A stretch of DNA of 64,000 bases from Rhodovarius crocodyli. Its GTDB lineage: Bacteria > Pseudomonadota > Alphaproteobacteria > Acetobacterales > Acetobacteraceae. Positions 43,869 to 53,260 of the stretch are shown here, one piece after another; the first letter of the stretch is position 1; each line of letters starts with the position of its first letter. Below the pieces are notes generated by a model, which made no database searches, was not told the DNA's origin, and saw only the letters and a list, made by a program, of their open reading frames with translations. The stretch is taken from assembly GCA_945901085.1 (NCBI GenBank), contig CAMDJV010000005.1:53760-117759 (forward strand), in the 5' to 3' direction. A program made the position numbers and the translations under genes.

Positions 43869-44972
43869 ATGCGCATCTGTCAGATCACCAATGTCGATTT
43901 CTCGCTGCGGCATTTCCTGCTGCCGCTGATGCGCGGCGCGCGGGCGCGCGGGCATGAGGTGGTGGGGGTTTGCGCCGAGGGGCCATTGCTCGATTTGCCG
44001 CGGGCGGAGGGGTTTCGCATCCATACCCCGCGCTTTGCCCGCAGCCTGAACCCGCTGGCGCAGGGCCGCGCCTTTGCCGAGCTGCGGGGGTTTTTGGCGC
44101 GGGAGAAGTTTGATCTCGTGCATGGCCATATGCCGATTTCGGGGCTGCTGGCCCGGGCGGCGGCGCGCAGCGTGGGCACGGCGCATATCGCCTATACCTG
44201 CCATGGGTTTCTGTTCAATCAGCCCGGGCCGGCCTGGCGGCGGCAGCTTTCGCTGGCATTGGAGCGCGCGGCAGGGCCAATCACCCACACTTATATGACT
44301 GTCAGTGAGGAGGAGGCGGCGGATGCCAAACGCCTGGGCATCCATCGCAACCCCATCGCCATCGGCAATGGCCGGGACCCGGCGATTTTTCGCCCCGATG
44401 CCGCGGCGCGGGCGCGGCTGCGGGCGGAACTCGGCGCCGAGGGCTGCGTGGTGATGGGCACGGCGCGGCTGGTGCGGCACAAGGGTTGGCCGGAATTGCT
44501 GCTGGCGATGCGCGACCTGCCCGAGGCCACGCTCTGGGTGGTGGGGGAGCGGCTGAGTTCTGACCATGGCGATGATCTGGATGGCGATTTTGCCGAGGCG
44601 GCGCGGCTGCTGGGGCCGCGGCTGAAGATGCTGGGCTATCGGCATGATGTGGCGGCGCTGCTGGCGGCGGCGGATATTTTCTGCCTGCCGAGCCATTTCG
44701 AAGGGCTGCCGATGAGCATCATCGAGGCGATGCTGGCCGGATTGCCGGTGGTGGCCACCGATATTCGCGGCCCGCGCGAGCAGGTGGTGGATGGGCAGAC
44801 CGGCTTTCTGGTGCCCGCCGGCGAAGCCGCGCCCCTGGCCCAGGCGCTGGGCCGGCTGGTGGCGGAGCCTGGGCTGCGGGCAAGGCTGGGCGCTGCGGGG
44901 CGGGAGCGGGCGCTGGAGCGCTTTGATGAAGCGCGGGTGGTGGGGCGGACGCTGGATGTGTTGGGGCTTTAA
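43869..44972 (+). CDS. Glycosyltransferase, GT4 family
   Basis: A 367-residue GT-B glycosyltransferase. N-terminal domain MRICQITNVDFSLRHFLLPLMRGARARGHEV; FDLVHGHMPISGLLARAAAR; AYTCHGFLF; a central linker with MGTARLVRHKGWPELLLAM; and the C-terminal EX7E motif region HFEGLPMSIIEAMLAGLPVVATDIRGP. This pattern resembles the PglA / WbaZ-type transferases that extend undecaprenyl-linked sugars. Likely cytoplasmic, membrane-associated, in surface polysaccharide synthesis. It has no operon partner. Its TAA stop is formed by T plus the AA of the adjacent family A repeat (AACAGG). Confidence 0.87.
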   Translation: MRICQITNVDFSLRHFLLPLMRGARARGHEVVGVCAEGPLLDLPRAEGFRIHTPRFARSLNPLAQGRAFAELRGFLAREKFDLVHGHMPISGLLARAAARSVGTAHIAYTCHGFLFNQPGPAWRRQLSLALERAAGPITHTYMTVSEEEAADAKRLGIHRNPIAIGNGRDPAIFRPDAAARARLRAELGAEGCVVMGTARLVRHKGWPELLLAMRDLPEATLWVVGERLSSDHGDDLDGDFAEAARLLGPRLKMLGYRHDVAALLAAADIFCLPSHFEGLPMSIIEAMLAGLPVVATDIRGPREQVVDGQTGFLVPAGEAAPLAQALGRLVAEPGLRARLGAAGRERALERFDEARVVGRTLDVLGL

Positions 44973-45183
44973 CAGGTTGCTGAAAGCGCTGATGGGGGAG
45001 GAAAAAAGAGCGAAACGGCTTTGCCCTCTCGCGCTCTCCCACCAGGGTCGACATGTATGTCGACGGTTTTCCTGGACCTTTGATTAATTTTTTGTATCAA
45101 TAACCTAACGAAGGTGGAGGAAACTCGTCGACATACATGTCGACCCTCCTGGGGTGCTCGAGGGGCAAAGCCCCTCGATCTTA
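44971..45183 (+). repeat. Family A dispersed hairpin repeat, copy A3
   Basis: Full copy. Begins AACAGGTTGCTGAAAGCG directly in the stop codon of the glycosyltransferase gene, then GAGCGAAACGGCTTTGCCCT, GTCGACATGTATGTCGAC, TTTTCCTGGACCTTTGATT, an AT-rich centre, AACGAAGGTGGAGGAAACTC, GTCGACATACATGTCGAC and CTCGAGGGGCAAAGCCCCTC. Nearly identical to A2 over both arms. Sits between convergent genes (glycosyltransferase and lipocalin). Confidence 0.92.
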
Positions 45184-45214
45184 TGCCCCCTCGCAGCCAG
45201 TTTTCAGCCCCCTT

Positions 45215-45763
45215 CTACCGCGGTGACTGCGCCGTGCGCTGCAGGTTCTGCACCGCAAATCCCTCCCGCGCGGCGATGGCCACGGCCTGTTCGTAATCGG
45301 CCGGGGCCATTTCCGTGCTGCGCGAGAGAATCCACAGCACCCGGCGTGAGGGCGAGCCCACCACCGCCCAGCGATAATCCGGATCAAGCCCCAGCACCCA
45401 ATAATCGCCATGGAAGGGCCAGAAGAAGCTGACCCGCAGCCGGGCATTGTTGCTGCCAGGCACGGGCGTGGCCACCGCCGTGGCCGCCCGCCGGGCGCCG
45501 CCTTGCAAGGCGTTGCGGCAGGTGTTCAGCACATCCACCGCGCCATCTGGCCTGGGGGTATAGATGGCTGTTACGTCTTCGCAACGAACATCGGCGCCAT
45601 CCTGGAAGAAGATCGGCAGCCGCGCCTGTTCGAACCAGGTGCCGAGGTAGCGCGGCACATCCACCGCTTCGACCGTGGCGGGCATGCCGGGCATGGGTTG
45701 GGTGGGGGTGAAGCTCTGGCAGCCGCCCAGCGCCAGCAGGCCCAGAATCAGAAAATGCCTCAT
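45215..45763 (-). CDS. blc: Outer-membrane lipocalin (Blc type)
   Basis: A 182-residue lipoprotein: MRHFLILGLLALGGCQSF has a lipobox LGGC (Cys15). The mature part has the lipocalin signature VDVPRYLGTWFEQARLPIFFQ (GxW motif), then VRCEDVTAIYTPRPDGAVDVLNTC and the late PFHGDYWVLGLDPDYRWAVVGSPSRRVLWILSR strands with the conserved Arg. Blc proteins bind fatty acids or lysophospholipids at the outer membrane. The start at 45763 overlaps the deacetylase stop by four bases (ATGA). Two central Cys could form a disulfide. Confidence 0.92.
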   Translation of the reverse strand: MRHFLILGLLALGGCQSFTPTQPMPGMPATVEAVDVPRYLGTWFEQARLPIFFQDGADVRCEDVTAIYTPRPDGAVDVLNTCRNALQGGARRAATAVATPVPGSNNARLRVSFFWPFHGDYWVLGLDPDYRWAVVGSPSRRVLWILSRSTEMAPADYEQAVAIAAREGFAVQNLQRTAQSPR

Positions 45764-46650
45764 TGCGGAATACTCCCCTCCGGCAGGGAGAGCACATGCG
45801 CATGAATCTGGCCTGCAGTGCAAAGCCAGATGTGTTCACGCTCGGCCAAAATCGTCTGTAATGCGCCGCGCAGGGCGCGCATGCGGTAGGGCTGGCCGAT
45901 GATATAGGGGTGCAGCGCGATGCCCATCACCTGGGGGATGCCGTCCTTTGTCTGGTCCAGCCGCTCCATCGCGTCATCCACCAGCATGGTGGCGAATTGC
46001 GCCACGCCATCCTTGCGGGCGATGATGGCGGGGATGTCATTGGCCTCCTGCGGGTAGGGGATGCTGAGCAGGCGGCCGCTGCGGGTTTTTTTCCACACCG
46101 GCATATCGTCCATGCACCAGTTCAGCGAATAGCCATAGCCGCATTCGGCCAGCAGGTCGGGGGTCACATGGCTCTCGGCGATCCAGGGCGAGAGCCAGCC
46201 GGCGGGGTGCTTGTAGCCGGCCTGGGTGATGGCGTGGGTGCTCTGAGCGATCAGCGCGCGCTCCTCGGCCTCGGGCAGGGTGGATTGGCGCTCGGCATTG
46301 CTGCGGCCATGGCCGGCGAGTTCATCGCCGCGCGCGGCATGGGCGGCGATCAGCGCCGGCGCGTGGTCCAACATGGTGCTGTTGAGCAGCACGGTGGCGG
46401 GCAGGCGCAATTCATCGAGCAATTCCAGCAGCCGCCAGGCGCCAACGCGATTGCCATATTCCCGCCAGGCGTAGTTCAGCACATCGGGCTGCGGGCCGCC
46501 GGGGGCCAATTCGGCGCCCATGCCCTCGCCGAAGGAGAAATGCTCCAGATTCACCCCCAGATAGAGCGCCAGCTTGGCGCCATTCGGCCAGGACCATTGC
46601 GGCCTTCCGGCCCAGGGGTGGTAGGGGAAACGGTCATGGCTGCGGAGCAT
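45760..46650 (-). CDS. Polysaccharide deacetylase-family protein
   Basis: A 296-residue NodB-homology protein of the PuuE-like branch: MLRSHDRFPYHPWAGRPQWSWPNGAKLALYLGVNLEHFSFGEG, WREYGNRVGAWRLLELLDELRLPATVLLNS, and HGRSNAERQ at the second metal-site motif, with a C-terminal VMGIALHPYIIGQPYRMRALR. Could deacetylate a sugar or hydrolyse a cyclic amide; the substrate is not determined. It begins with the ATG at 46650, overlapping the lipocalin gene downstream. A longer reading to 46845 overlaps cydD and is rejected. Divergent from cydD. Confidence 0.82.
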   Translation of the reverse strand: MLRSHDRFPYHPWAGRPQWSWPNGAKLALYLGVNLEHFSFGEGMGAELAPGGPQPDVLNYAWREYGNRVGAWRLLELLDELRLPATVLLNSTMLDHAPALIAAHAARGDELAGHGRSNAERQSTLPEAEERALIAQSTHAITQAGYKHPAGWLSPWIAESHVTPDLLAECGYGYSLNWCMDDMPVWKKTRSGRLLSIPYPQEANDIPAIIARKDGVAQFATMLVDDAMERLDQTKDGIPQVMGIALHPYIIGQPYRMRALRGALQTILAEREHIWLCTAGQIHAHVLSLPEGSIPQ

Positions 46651-46747
46651 GGCAATATCCTGAAGGCGTGCTGGTGTTATCTGCCGCCGCCGATGCAGTT
46701 TCGCAACATGTTGGCAGGCCGCGCATTCCTCGCGTAACGTGATCGGA

Positions 46748-48436
46748 ATGGGGAAAGCAAAGCCCGAAGCGAGTGCGCCCGTCACGGGCAAATCCGTCCT
46801 CGCCGCTGAAACGCGGCGGCTGGGGCGCAGCGCCCTGCTGCCCATTGCCCTGGGCTATGGCGTGGCATTGTGCGGCCTGGCGCAGGCCTGGCTGCTGGCG
46901 CGGCTGGTGGCGGGTTTGCTGGGCTATCCGGTGGGTGGCTGGCTGGATCTGGCGGGGGCGGCGGCACTGATGGCGGCCGCGGCGGGGCTGACCGCGCTGC
47001 AGGAAATCGCCCAGAGTGCCGCCGGCCGCGCGGCGCGGGCGCATTTGCGGGGGGTGGCCTTTGGCCGGCTGCTCGCACTCGGCCCGGCCGATCAGCGCGC
47101 GGCGGGGGAGAAGGCCACCCTGGTGGTTGAGCGCATTGAGGCGCTGGACGGCTATTTTTCGAAATGGATGCCGGCGGCGGCGCTGGCCCTGGCGGTGCCC
47201 TGCACCATCATCCTGGTGCTGCTCTTCGTCGATTGGGTCAGCGCCTCGGTGCTGCTGGTGATGGGCATGCTGGTGCCGATTGGCATGGCGGTGGCCGGCA
47301 TCGGCGCGGCGATGGCCAGTAAGCGGCAATTCGAGGCTTTGGGGAAACTCTCCGGCCGCTTCACCGACAGGGTGCGCGGCATTCCCACCCTGGTGCTGTT
47401 CAACCGCGCCGGGGCCGAGGCGGATGGCCTGGCCCGCGCCGCCGAGGAATTGCGCGCGCGCACCATGAAGGTGCTGCGCATCGCCTTTCTCTCCAGCGGG
47501 ATTTTGGAGCTGCTATCGGCCTTCACCCTCGCCTATCTGGCCTGGCGGCATGGCGCGCTGCTGGGCAATAACCACCCCAACCCGGTGGCGGCGCTGTGGT
47601 GCATTCTGCTGGTGCCGGCGTTTTTTCAGCCGCTGCGGATGTTTTCCGGCGCCTATCATGAGGCGCAATCGGCGCGCGGCGCTGCCACGGAATTGGCGCC
47701 GCTACTGGCGCCCGCGCCCGCCAGCACCGGGCTTGATCTGGCCGAGGTGCCGCCACGGGTGGCCGTGGTCTTCAGTGAGGTGGTGCTGCGCTATACGGCC
47801 GATCGTGCGCCGGCGCTGGATGGGCTGACCTTCTCGGCCGCGGCAGGCGAGACACTGCTGCTGGCCGGGGCATCGGGTTCGGGGAAATCCTCGGCGCTGG
47901 CGCTGCTGCTGGGGTTCCGCCGCGCCACTGGTGGGCGGGTGGCGATCAATGGCCAGGATGTGGCGCTGCTCAAGCCCGAGGAATTGCGGCGGATATCGGC
48001 CTATATCGGCCAAAAGCCGCATATTTTTGGCGGCAGTATTTTCGACAATATCCGCCTCGCCCAGCCCGAGGCCGACCGCGAGGCGGTGACCGCCGCCGCG
48101 CAGGCCGCGCAGGTGATGCAATTTGCCGCCGACCTGCCGCAGGGCCTCGATACCCTGGTGGGCGAGGGCGGCTTTGGCCTCTCGGGCGGGCAGGCGCAGC
48201 GTGTGGCGCTGGCCCGCGCTTTTCTGCGCGACGCGCCGCTGGTGCTCATGGATGAACCCACCGCCAGCCTGGACCCGGGCACGGAGGAATTGGTGCTCGA
48301 TGCCATCCGCAAATTGTGCCTGGGCCGCACCGCCATCATCGCCACCCATTCCGCCGCCGCGCTGCGCGGCTTGCCCGGGCGGGTGCTGACCTTGGAGGCC
48401 GGGCGTGCTGCCGGCCGGCGCATGGCAGGGAATTGA
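46748..48436 (+). CDS. cydD: CydD subunit of the cysteine/glutathione ABC exporter
   Basis: A 562-residue ABC half-transporter. Six membrane helices (about residues 25-300), then an ATPase domain with Walker A GASGSGKSSALALLLGF, signature LSGGQAQRVALARAFL, Walker B LVLMDEPTASLDPG. The segment SKWMPAAALALAVPCTIILVLLFVDW and the early ETRRLGRSALLPIALGYGVALCG are CydD-like. With CydC it exports cysteine/glutathione to the periplasm, needed for cytochrome bd assembly. The GTG at 46739 is an alternative start three codons upstream. No cydAB genes are in the window. Confidence 0.9.
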   Translation: MGKAKPEASAPVTGKSVLAAETRRLGRSALLPIALGYGVALCGLAQAWLLARLVAGLLGYPVGGWLDLAGAAALMAAAAGLTALQEIAQSAAGRAARAHLRGVAFGRLLALGPADQRAAGEKATLVVERIEALDGYFSKWMPAAALALAVPCTIILVLLFVDWVSASVLLVMGMLVPIGMAVAGIGAAMASKRQFEALGKLSGRFTDRVRGIPTLVLFNRAGAEADGLARAAEELRARTMKVLRIAFLSSGILELLSAFTLAYLAWRHGALLGNNHPNPVAALWCILLVPAFFQPLRMFSGAYHEAQSARGAATELAPLLAPAPASTGLDLAEVPPRVAVVFSEVVLRYTADRAPALDGLTFSAAAGETLLLAGASGSGKSSALALLLGFRRATGGRVAINGQDVALLKPEELRRISAYIGQKPHIFGGSIFDNIRLAQPEADREAVTAAAQAAQVMQFAADLPQGLDTLVGEGGFGLSGGQAQRVALARAFLRDAPLVLMDEPTASLDPGTEELVLDAIRKLCLGRTAIIATHSAAALRGLPGRVLTLEAGRAAGRRMAGN

Positions 48437-48437
48437 G

Positions 48438-50072
48438 ATGATCCGCGACCTTTACCGCGTCTGGGGCTTGTGGCGGGCGCGGGGCGGCTGGCTGTTGATC
48501 GGCGTGGCAGTGGCGGTGGCCTCGGCGCTTTCGGCGGTGGCGCTGCTGGCGCTGGCGGGCCAAGGGGTGGCGCAAGGGGTGGCGTTGGGCGGTGGCGCGC
48601 TGGCGATTTTGCTGCTGCGGCCCTTGATGCTGGCCCGCCCTGCCCTGCGCTGGGCCGAACGCATGGCCAGCCACGAAGCCACTTTTCGCGCCCTGGCCGA
48701 TACCCGGGTGTGGTTCTTTCGCCAGATTGCCGCCCGCATGCCCGGCGGGCTGGGCCTGACCGGCACGGGTGATGCGCGCGGGCGCATGGTGGCCGATATC
48801 GAGGCACTGGATGGGCTGTATCTGCGCGCCGTGCTGCCGGCGCTGGCGGCGGCTTCGGTGGTGGCGGTGGTGGCCTTGCTGCTGGGGGCCGAGCCCGGGC
48901 TGGCGGCGCTGGTGGCCGTACCGCTGGGAGCGGCGCTGCTTCTGCCCTTCTGGCTGGCGCGCGATGCCAGCCGCGCGGCCAATGCGGTGGCGGCGGCGCG
49001 CGGCCAGATGAACCGCGCGGCACTCGACCCACTGCTGGGGCTGGCGGAGACGCTCTCCAACCAGGCCGAGCATCGCGCTGCCGCCCGGCTGGCCGAGACG
49101 ACGGCAGCGATGCATGAGCAGGAGCGGCTGCTGGCCCGGCGCGGGGCGATTGGCGGCGCTTCGGGATTTTTGCTGGGGCAGATGGCCATGCTGGGCGCGC
49201 TGGGCTGGGCGCTGGCGCATGGGCCGGGCAGCGGGCTGGCGGTGCTGGGGCTGTTCATGGCCTTGGCGGCGGCGGAAACCCTGGGGCTGGTGCCGCGGGC
49301 TGGTACCGCGCTGGCCGCGGCTGGGGCCGCCGCGCGCCGGCTTTTCGCCCTGGCCGATACGCAGCCACGGGTGACAGAGCCCACCGCCCCGGCCGCGATG
49401 CCGCCGGGCAATACGCTGCGTTTTGAGGCGGTGGGCTTTGCCTGGTCGGCCGACCGGCCGGTCTTCACCGCGCTCGATCTGGAATGGCGCGAGGGGGAGC
49501 GGCTGGCGCTGCTTGGGCCCTCGGGGGCGGGGAAGTCTTCCATTGCGGCGATGGTGCTGAAGCTGGCGGCGCCGCAGGCTGGGCGGATTACCCTAGGCGG
49601 CGTGGATCTGGCCAGCCTGCCGGCCGAGAGCGTGCGGGCGCGGATTGCTTGCCTCAGCCAGGATGCGCGGATTTTTGATGCCTCGATCGCCGAGAATTTG
49701 CGCATTGCCGCCCCCGAGGCGCCGGATGCGGCGCTGTGGCGGGTGTTGGCGCAGGTGGGGCTGGATGAGCTGGTGCGCGCCTTGCCTGAGGCGCTGAACA
49801 CGCCCTGCGGCGAGGGCGGTGCGCGCTTCTCCGGCGGTCAGGCCCGGCGGATTGCGCTCGCCCGCGCCTTGCTGCCGGCAACACCGCTCCTGGTGCTGGA
49901 CGAACCCACCACCGGCCTTGATGCCGAGACCGAGCAGGCCTTTCTGGAAACCCTGGAGGTGGCGACGCGCGGTCGCTCTGTGCTGCTGATCACCCATAAG
50001 CTGGTGGGGGTGGAAAAGCCCGATAGGGTGCTGCGGCTGGCGATGGGCCGGGCTTTGCCGGCCGCTGGGTGA
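48438..50072 (+). CDS. cydC: CydC subunit of the cysteine/glutathione ABC exporter
   Basis: A 544-residue ABC half-transporter, partner of CydD. Membrane domain (RDLYRVWGLWRARGGWLLIGVAVAVASALSAVALLALAGQG; WAERMASHEATFRALADTRVWFFRQIAAR, a CydC hallmark) followed by Walker A GPSGAGKSSIAAMVLKL, signature FSGGQARRIALARALL and Walker B LLVLDEPTTGLDAE. The ATG at 48438 lies 1 bp after the cydD stop (TGA-G-ATG); an in-frame earlier reading from 48405 lies in cydD. Slightly shorter than the E. coli protein but complete in motifs. Confidence 0.9.
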   Translation: MIRDLYRVWGLWRARGGWLLIGVAVAVASALSAVALLALAGQGVAQGVALGGGALAILLLRPLMLARPALRWAERMASHEATFRALADTRVWFFRQIAARMPGGLGLTGTGDARGRMVADIEALDGLYLRAVLPALAAASVVAVVALLLGAEPGLAALVAVPLGAALLLPFWLARDASRAANAVAAARGQMNRAALDPLLGLAETLSNQAEHRAAARLAETTAAMHEQERLLARRGAIGGASGFLLGQMAMLGALGWALAHGPGSGLAVLGLFMALAAAETLGLVPRAGTALAAAGAAARRLFALADTQPRVTEPTAPAAMPPGNTLRFEAVGFAWSADRPVFTALDLEWREGERLALLGPSGAGKSSIAAMVLKLAAPQAGRITLGGVDLASLPAESVRARIACLSQDARIFDASIAENLRIAAPEAPDAALWRVLAQVGLDELVRALPEALNTPCGEGGARFSGGQARRIALARALLPATPLLVLDEPTTGLDAETEQAFLETLEVATRGRSVLLITHKLVGVEKPDRVLRLAMGRALPAAG

Positions 50073-50083
50073 GGCGTGCGGCC

Positions 50084-51235
50084 TCAGGCCGCCGCGCGCA
50101 CCGCCGCTGCCACCCGCGCCACATCGCCCTCTTCCAGATAGGGGTGCATGGGCAGGCTCATCACCTGATGGCAAAGCGCCTCGCTCACCGGCAGCGGCGG
50201 GGCCTGGCCGATTGAACCGGCATGCGCCGCAGCATAGGCCGGCTGGTGGTGCAGCGGCTTGGGGTAATAGACGCCGAAGGGAATGCCGGCGGCCTTCAGC
50301 GCCTCCTGCATGCGTGCCCGCGCCGCGGCATCTTCCAGCTTGATGGTGTAGAGGCCCCAGGCATGGCCGGGGATGATCTCGGGCAGGGCGACGGTGCCGG
50401 CGAGGTGCTGGGCGTACCAGCCGGCCACGCGGGTGCGGGCGGCCAGTTCCTCGTCAAACAAATCCAGCTTGCAGAGCAGGATGGCGGCTTGCAGCGTGTC
50501 GAGGCGGCCATTCATGCCGGTGCGCAGCACTTCGTAGCGGCCGCCGCCCTCGCCATGGGTGCGCAGTGAGCGGTAGAGCGCCGCGCGGTCGGCATCCTGG
50601 GTGAGCAGCGCGCCGCCATCGCCGTAGCAGCCCAGGGTTTTGGTGGGGTAGAAGCTCAGCGCCGTGGCGCCGGCGAAGCAGCCCAGCCGCCGCCCGCCGA
50701 TATCGCCGCCGAAGGCCTGCGCCGCGTCATCGAGTGCGAACATGTTTTTGGCGGCGCAGATCGCCTCGATCGCCGGCCAATCGGCCGGGCGGCCGAAGAG
50801 GTCTACGCCCACCACGGCGCGTGGGCGCAGGCGGCCTTCGGCCTCGACGAGAGCGATGCGGCGCTGGAGGTCGGCCAGGTCCATGTTGAAGGTGACCGGG
50901 TCGACATCGCAGAAGACCGGTGTGGCGCCCAGGACCAGCGGCACCTCGGCGGTGGCGGTATAGGTGAAGGCGGGGAGGAAGACGGCGTCGCCGCGGCCAA
51001 TGCCCTCGGCCATCATGGCGATTTGCAGGGCATCGGTGCCGGAGGAGACGCCCACCGCATGGCCGCAGCCGGCGAAGGCGGCGAGCCGCTCCTCCAGCTC
51101 CACCACCTCAGGGCCATTGATGAAACGGCCGGAGGAGAGGACATGGGCGATGCGGGCATCGAGCTTGGCACGGATCAGCGATTGCTGCGCCTGCATGTCG
51201 AACAATGCGATGGGCTTTTGGGGCATGTCGTTCAT
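50084..51235 (-). CDS. WbpE-like UDP-3-oxo-sugar aminotransferase (DegT/DnrJ/EryC1)
   Basis: A 383-residue PLP sugar aminotransferase. The PLP Lys lies in SFYPTKTLGCYGDGGAL. Across its length it follows WbpE closely: SSGTDALQIAMMA, PAFTYTATAEVPLVLGATPVFCDVDPVTFNMD, NGRLDTLQAAILLCKLDLFDEE and QVMSLPMHPYLEEGD. WbpE aminates UDP-3-oxo-GlcNAc-uronate at C3 using glutamate, to make 2,3-diamino-uronic acids. The ATG at 51235 (MNDMPQKPIAL) is used. It lies 90 bp downstream of the WbpM-like gene and is the last gene of the sugar operon. WbpA-, WbpB-, WbpD-like genes are not adjacent; the dehydrogenase at 19.4 kb could supply the uronate. Confidence 0.85.
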   Translation of the reverse strand: MNDMPQKPIALFDMQAQQSLIRAKLDARIAHVLSSGRFINGPEVVELEERLAAFAGCGHAVGVSSGTDALQIAMMAEGIGRGDAVFLPAFTYTATAEVPLVLGATPVFCDVDPVTFNMDLADLQRRIALVEAEGRLRPRAVVGVDLFGRPADWPAIEAICAAKNMFALDDAAQAFGGDIGGRRLGCFAGATALSFYPTKTLGCYGDGGALLTQDADRAALYRSLRTHGEGGGRYEVLRTGMNGRLDTLQAAILLCKLDLFDEELAARTRVAGWYAQHLAGTVALPEIIPGHAWGLYTIKLEDAAARARMQEALKAAGIPFGVYYPKPLHHQPAYAAAHAGSIGQAPPLPVSEALCHQVMSLPMHPYLEEGDVARVAAAVRAAA

Positions 51236-51325
51236 GATAAGGGGTCTCGGCCAGCGCGCCGCGTCGATCAAGCCCCCCCGGGGTCAGGTTTCATGTCGGG
51301 TTGTGACATTTGCCTGAAGCTTGGG

Positions 51326-53254
51326 CTATCGCTGCTGCTCCGCCTGCCGGGCGGGCGCTGCTGCCTCATGGGTAAATTCCGGCACCAGCCGTCCCAACTG
51401 CGCCAGGGCCAGCTTGGCGTTGCCGCCATGCGCCAGGGCGGCCATTTCATCCATCGCGCGCCCCACCAGGGCCGAATCGCCGGTGCGCGGCGCGGCCATC
51501 AGCAGGCCAGGATAGGGGGTAGCGCGGGGCGGTTCCTGGCCGTGGAAGAGTTCTTCATAGAGCTTCTCGCCCGGGCGCAGGCCGGTGAAGCGGATTTCCA
51601 CATCCTCATCCGGCCGCAGCCCGGCCAGGCGGATCATCCGCCGCGCCAGATCCACGATTTTCACCGGCTGGCCCATATCGAGCACGAAAATCCCGCCATC
51701 GCGCAGCTCGGGCAGGTTGCTCGCCGCTTCGCCCGTGCCGACCACGGCGGCTTGCAGCACCAACCCCACCGCCTCGCGCACCGTCATGAAATAGCGCCGC
51801 ATATCGGGGTGGGTGACGGTGAGCGGCCCACCGCGCTCCAATTGCCGGCGGAACAGCGGCACCACCGAGCCGGTGCTGCCCAGCACATTGCCGAAGCGCA
51901 CGGTGATGCAGCGCATCGCCCCTTCGCGCTGGCCATCGAGGTCCAGCGCCTGACAATACATTTCCGCCAGCCGCTTGGAGGCGCCCATGACTGAGGTGGG
52001 GTTCACCGCCTTGTCGGTGGAAATGAACACCATGGCCTGGCAGCCCACCGCGCGGGCGGCATCGGCCACGATGCGGGTGCCCTGGGCATTGGTCAGCAGG
52101 CCCTCCAGCGGGTCGGCCTCCACCATCGGCACGTGTTTCAGGGCGGCGGCGTGGAAGACGAGTTCGGGCCGTACATCCTCCATCAGCCGGCGGATGCGCG
52201 CGGCGTCCCGCACATCGGCCAGCATGGCGCGGCGGGGCAATTCGGGGTGGCGTTCGCGCAGCTCCAGGTCGATTTCGTAGAGCACGTATTCGCCGTGATC
52301 GAGCAGCGTCAGGCTGGAAGGGCCCAGCGCCGCCACCTGTCGGGCCAATTCGCCGCCGATGGTGCCGCCCGCGCCGGTGACCAGCACGCGGCGGCCCTGC
52401 ACGAGGCGGGCCATGCCCTCACGGTCCAGCGGCACTTGCGGGCGGTCGAGCAATTCCTCGATGGCGACGGGGCGCAGTTCGACCCGGGCGGTCTCCTCCG
52501 GCCGATTGGCGACGCCCAAAAGTGTGGGCTGCGGCGCGCGCTTGACCGGGATGCCATGCCTGTCGGCGGCATCGAGCAGGGTTTCCAGTGCGGGGCCCTG
52601 CACCTCGGCCCCGGCCAGAACCAGCAGCGTGGGCAGCCGGCCTTCATTGCGCATGGCCTCAAGCACCGCGCTGGCATCCTCCACCGCGCCCAGGATGGGG
52701 TGGCCCTGGATGCGGCGGCCGGCCTGGCGCGAACGCTGGGTGAGAATGCCCAGCACCCGGTAATGCGCCTGTCGCTCGCGCGCCGCGGCGCGGATGAAAA
52801 GATCCGCCGCTTCGGCGCCGCCGGCCACCAGCACTTCGGTGCCGGCCGCGAGTGGCGAGACGCGGCGCTGGGTGAGGGCGCGGGTGGCGGCGCGCGCGCC
52901 TCCCAGGCAGGCGGTCAGCACCAGCAGATGCAACAGCGGGAAGGCGGGGTGGGGCGGCTGCCAGGCGCCGGCCAGCAGCAGCCCTGCGGCAAAAAGCAGC
53001 GCGCCCAGGCCGGCCGCGGCGAGCACCGCCCCGGCATCAGCCAGGCCGGCGAAGCGCCAATATTGCCGGGGCAGCCCCAGCGGCCAGCCGGCCAGCAGCA
53101 GGCTGGCCACCGCCAGCGGTAGGGCGAGGAGCCACCACGCCCCCGGCGGCGCATCGGCCACGCCGAGCCAGAGCGCCAGCGGCAGGGCGAGCGCAGCCAG
53201 GGCCGCGTCCAGCAGGCAATTCAGCAATATCCGGCGTGGGGCGCTCTTGGCCAT
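51326..53254 (-). CDS. WbpM/CapD-type nucleotide-sugar 4,6-dehydratase
   Basis: A 642-residue membrane-bound SDR enzyme of the WbpM/PglF/FlaA1-large group. N-terminal four transmembrane helices (residues 10-110), a second Rossmann-like domain with VAGGAEAADLFIRAAARERQ, then the catalytic SDR domain with NAD motif GAGGTIGGELARQVA, FHAAALKHVPMVEADPLE and STDKAVNPTSVMGASKRLAE. The usual SYK Tyr is replaced by Met (S...M...K), as in large WbpM relatives. It probably makes UDP-4-keto-6-deoxy-GlcNAc for bacillosamine or QuiNAc/FucNAc. The first gene downstream is wbpE-like; the upstream GT gene ends 6 bp away. Confidence 0.9.
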   Translation of the reverse strand: MAKSAPRRILLNCLLDAALAALALPLALWLGVADAPPGAWWLLALPLAVASLLLAGWPLGLPRQYWRFAGLADAGAVLAAAGLGALLFAAGLLLAGAWQPPHPAFPLLHLLVLTACLGGARAATRALTQRRVSPLAAGTEVLVAGGAEAADLFIRAAARERQAHYRVLGILTQRSRQAGRRIQGHPILGAVEDASAVLEAMRNEGRLPTLLVLAGAEVQGPALETLLDAADRHGIPVKRAPQPTLLGVANRPEETARVELRPVAIEELLDRPQVPLDREGMARLVQGRRVLVTGAGGTIGGELARQVAALGPSSLTLLDHGEYVLYEIDLELRERHPELPRRAMLADVRDAARIRRLMEDVRPELVFHAAALKHVPMVEADPLEGLLTNAQGTRIVADAARAVGCQAMVFISTDKAVNPTSVMGASKRLAEMYCQALDLDGQREGAMRCITVRFGNVLGSTGSVVPLFRRQLERGGPLTVTHPDMRRYFMTVREAVGLVLQAAVVGTGEAASNLPELRDGGIFVLDMGQPVKIVDLARRMIRLAGLRPDEDVEIRFTGLRPGEKLYEELFHGQEPPRATPYPGLLMAAPRTGDSALVGRAMDEMAALAHGGNAKLALAQLGRLVPEFTHEAAAPARQAEQQR

Positions 53255-53260
53255 GGCCTG

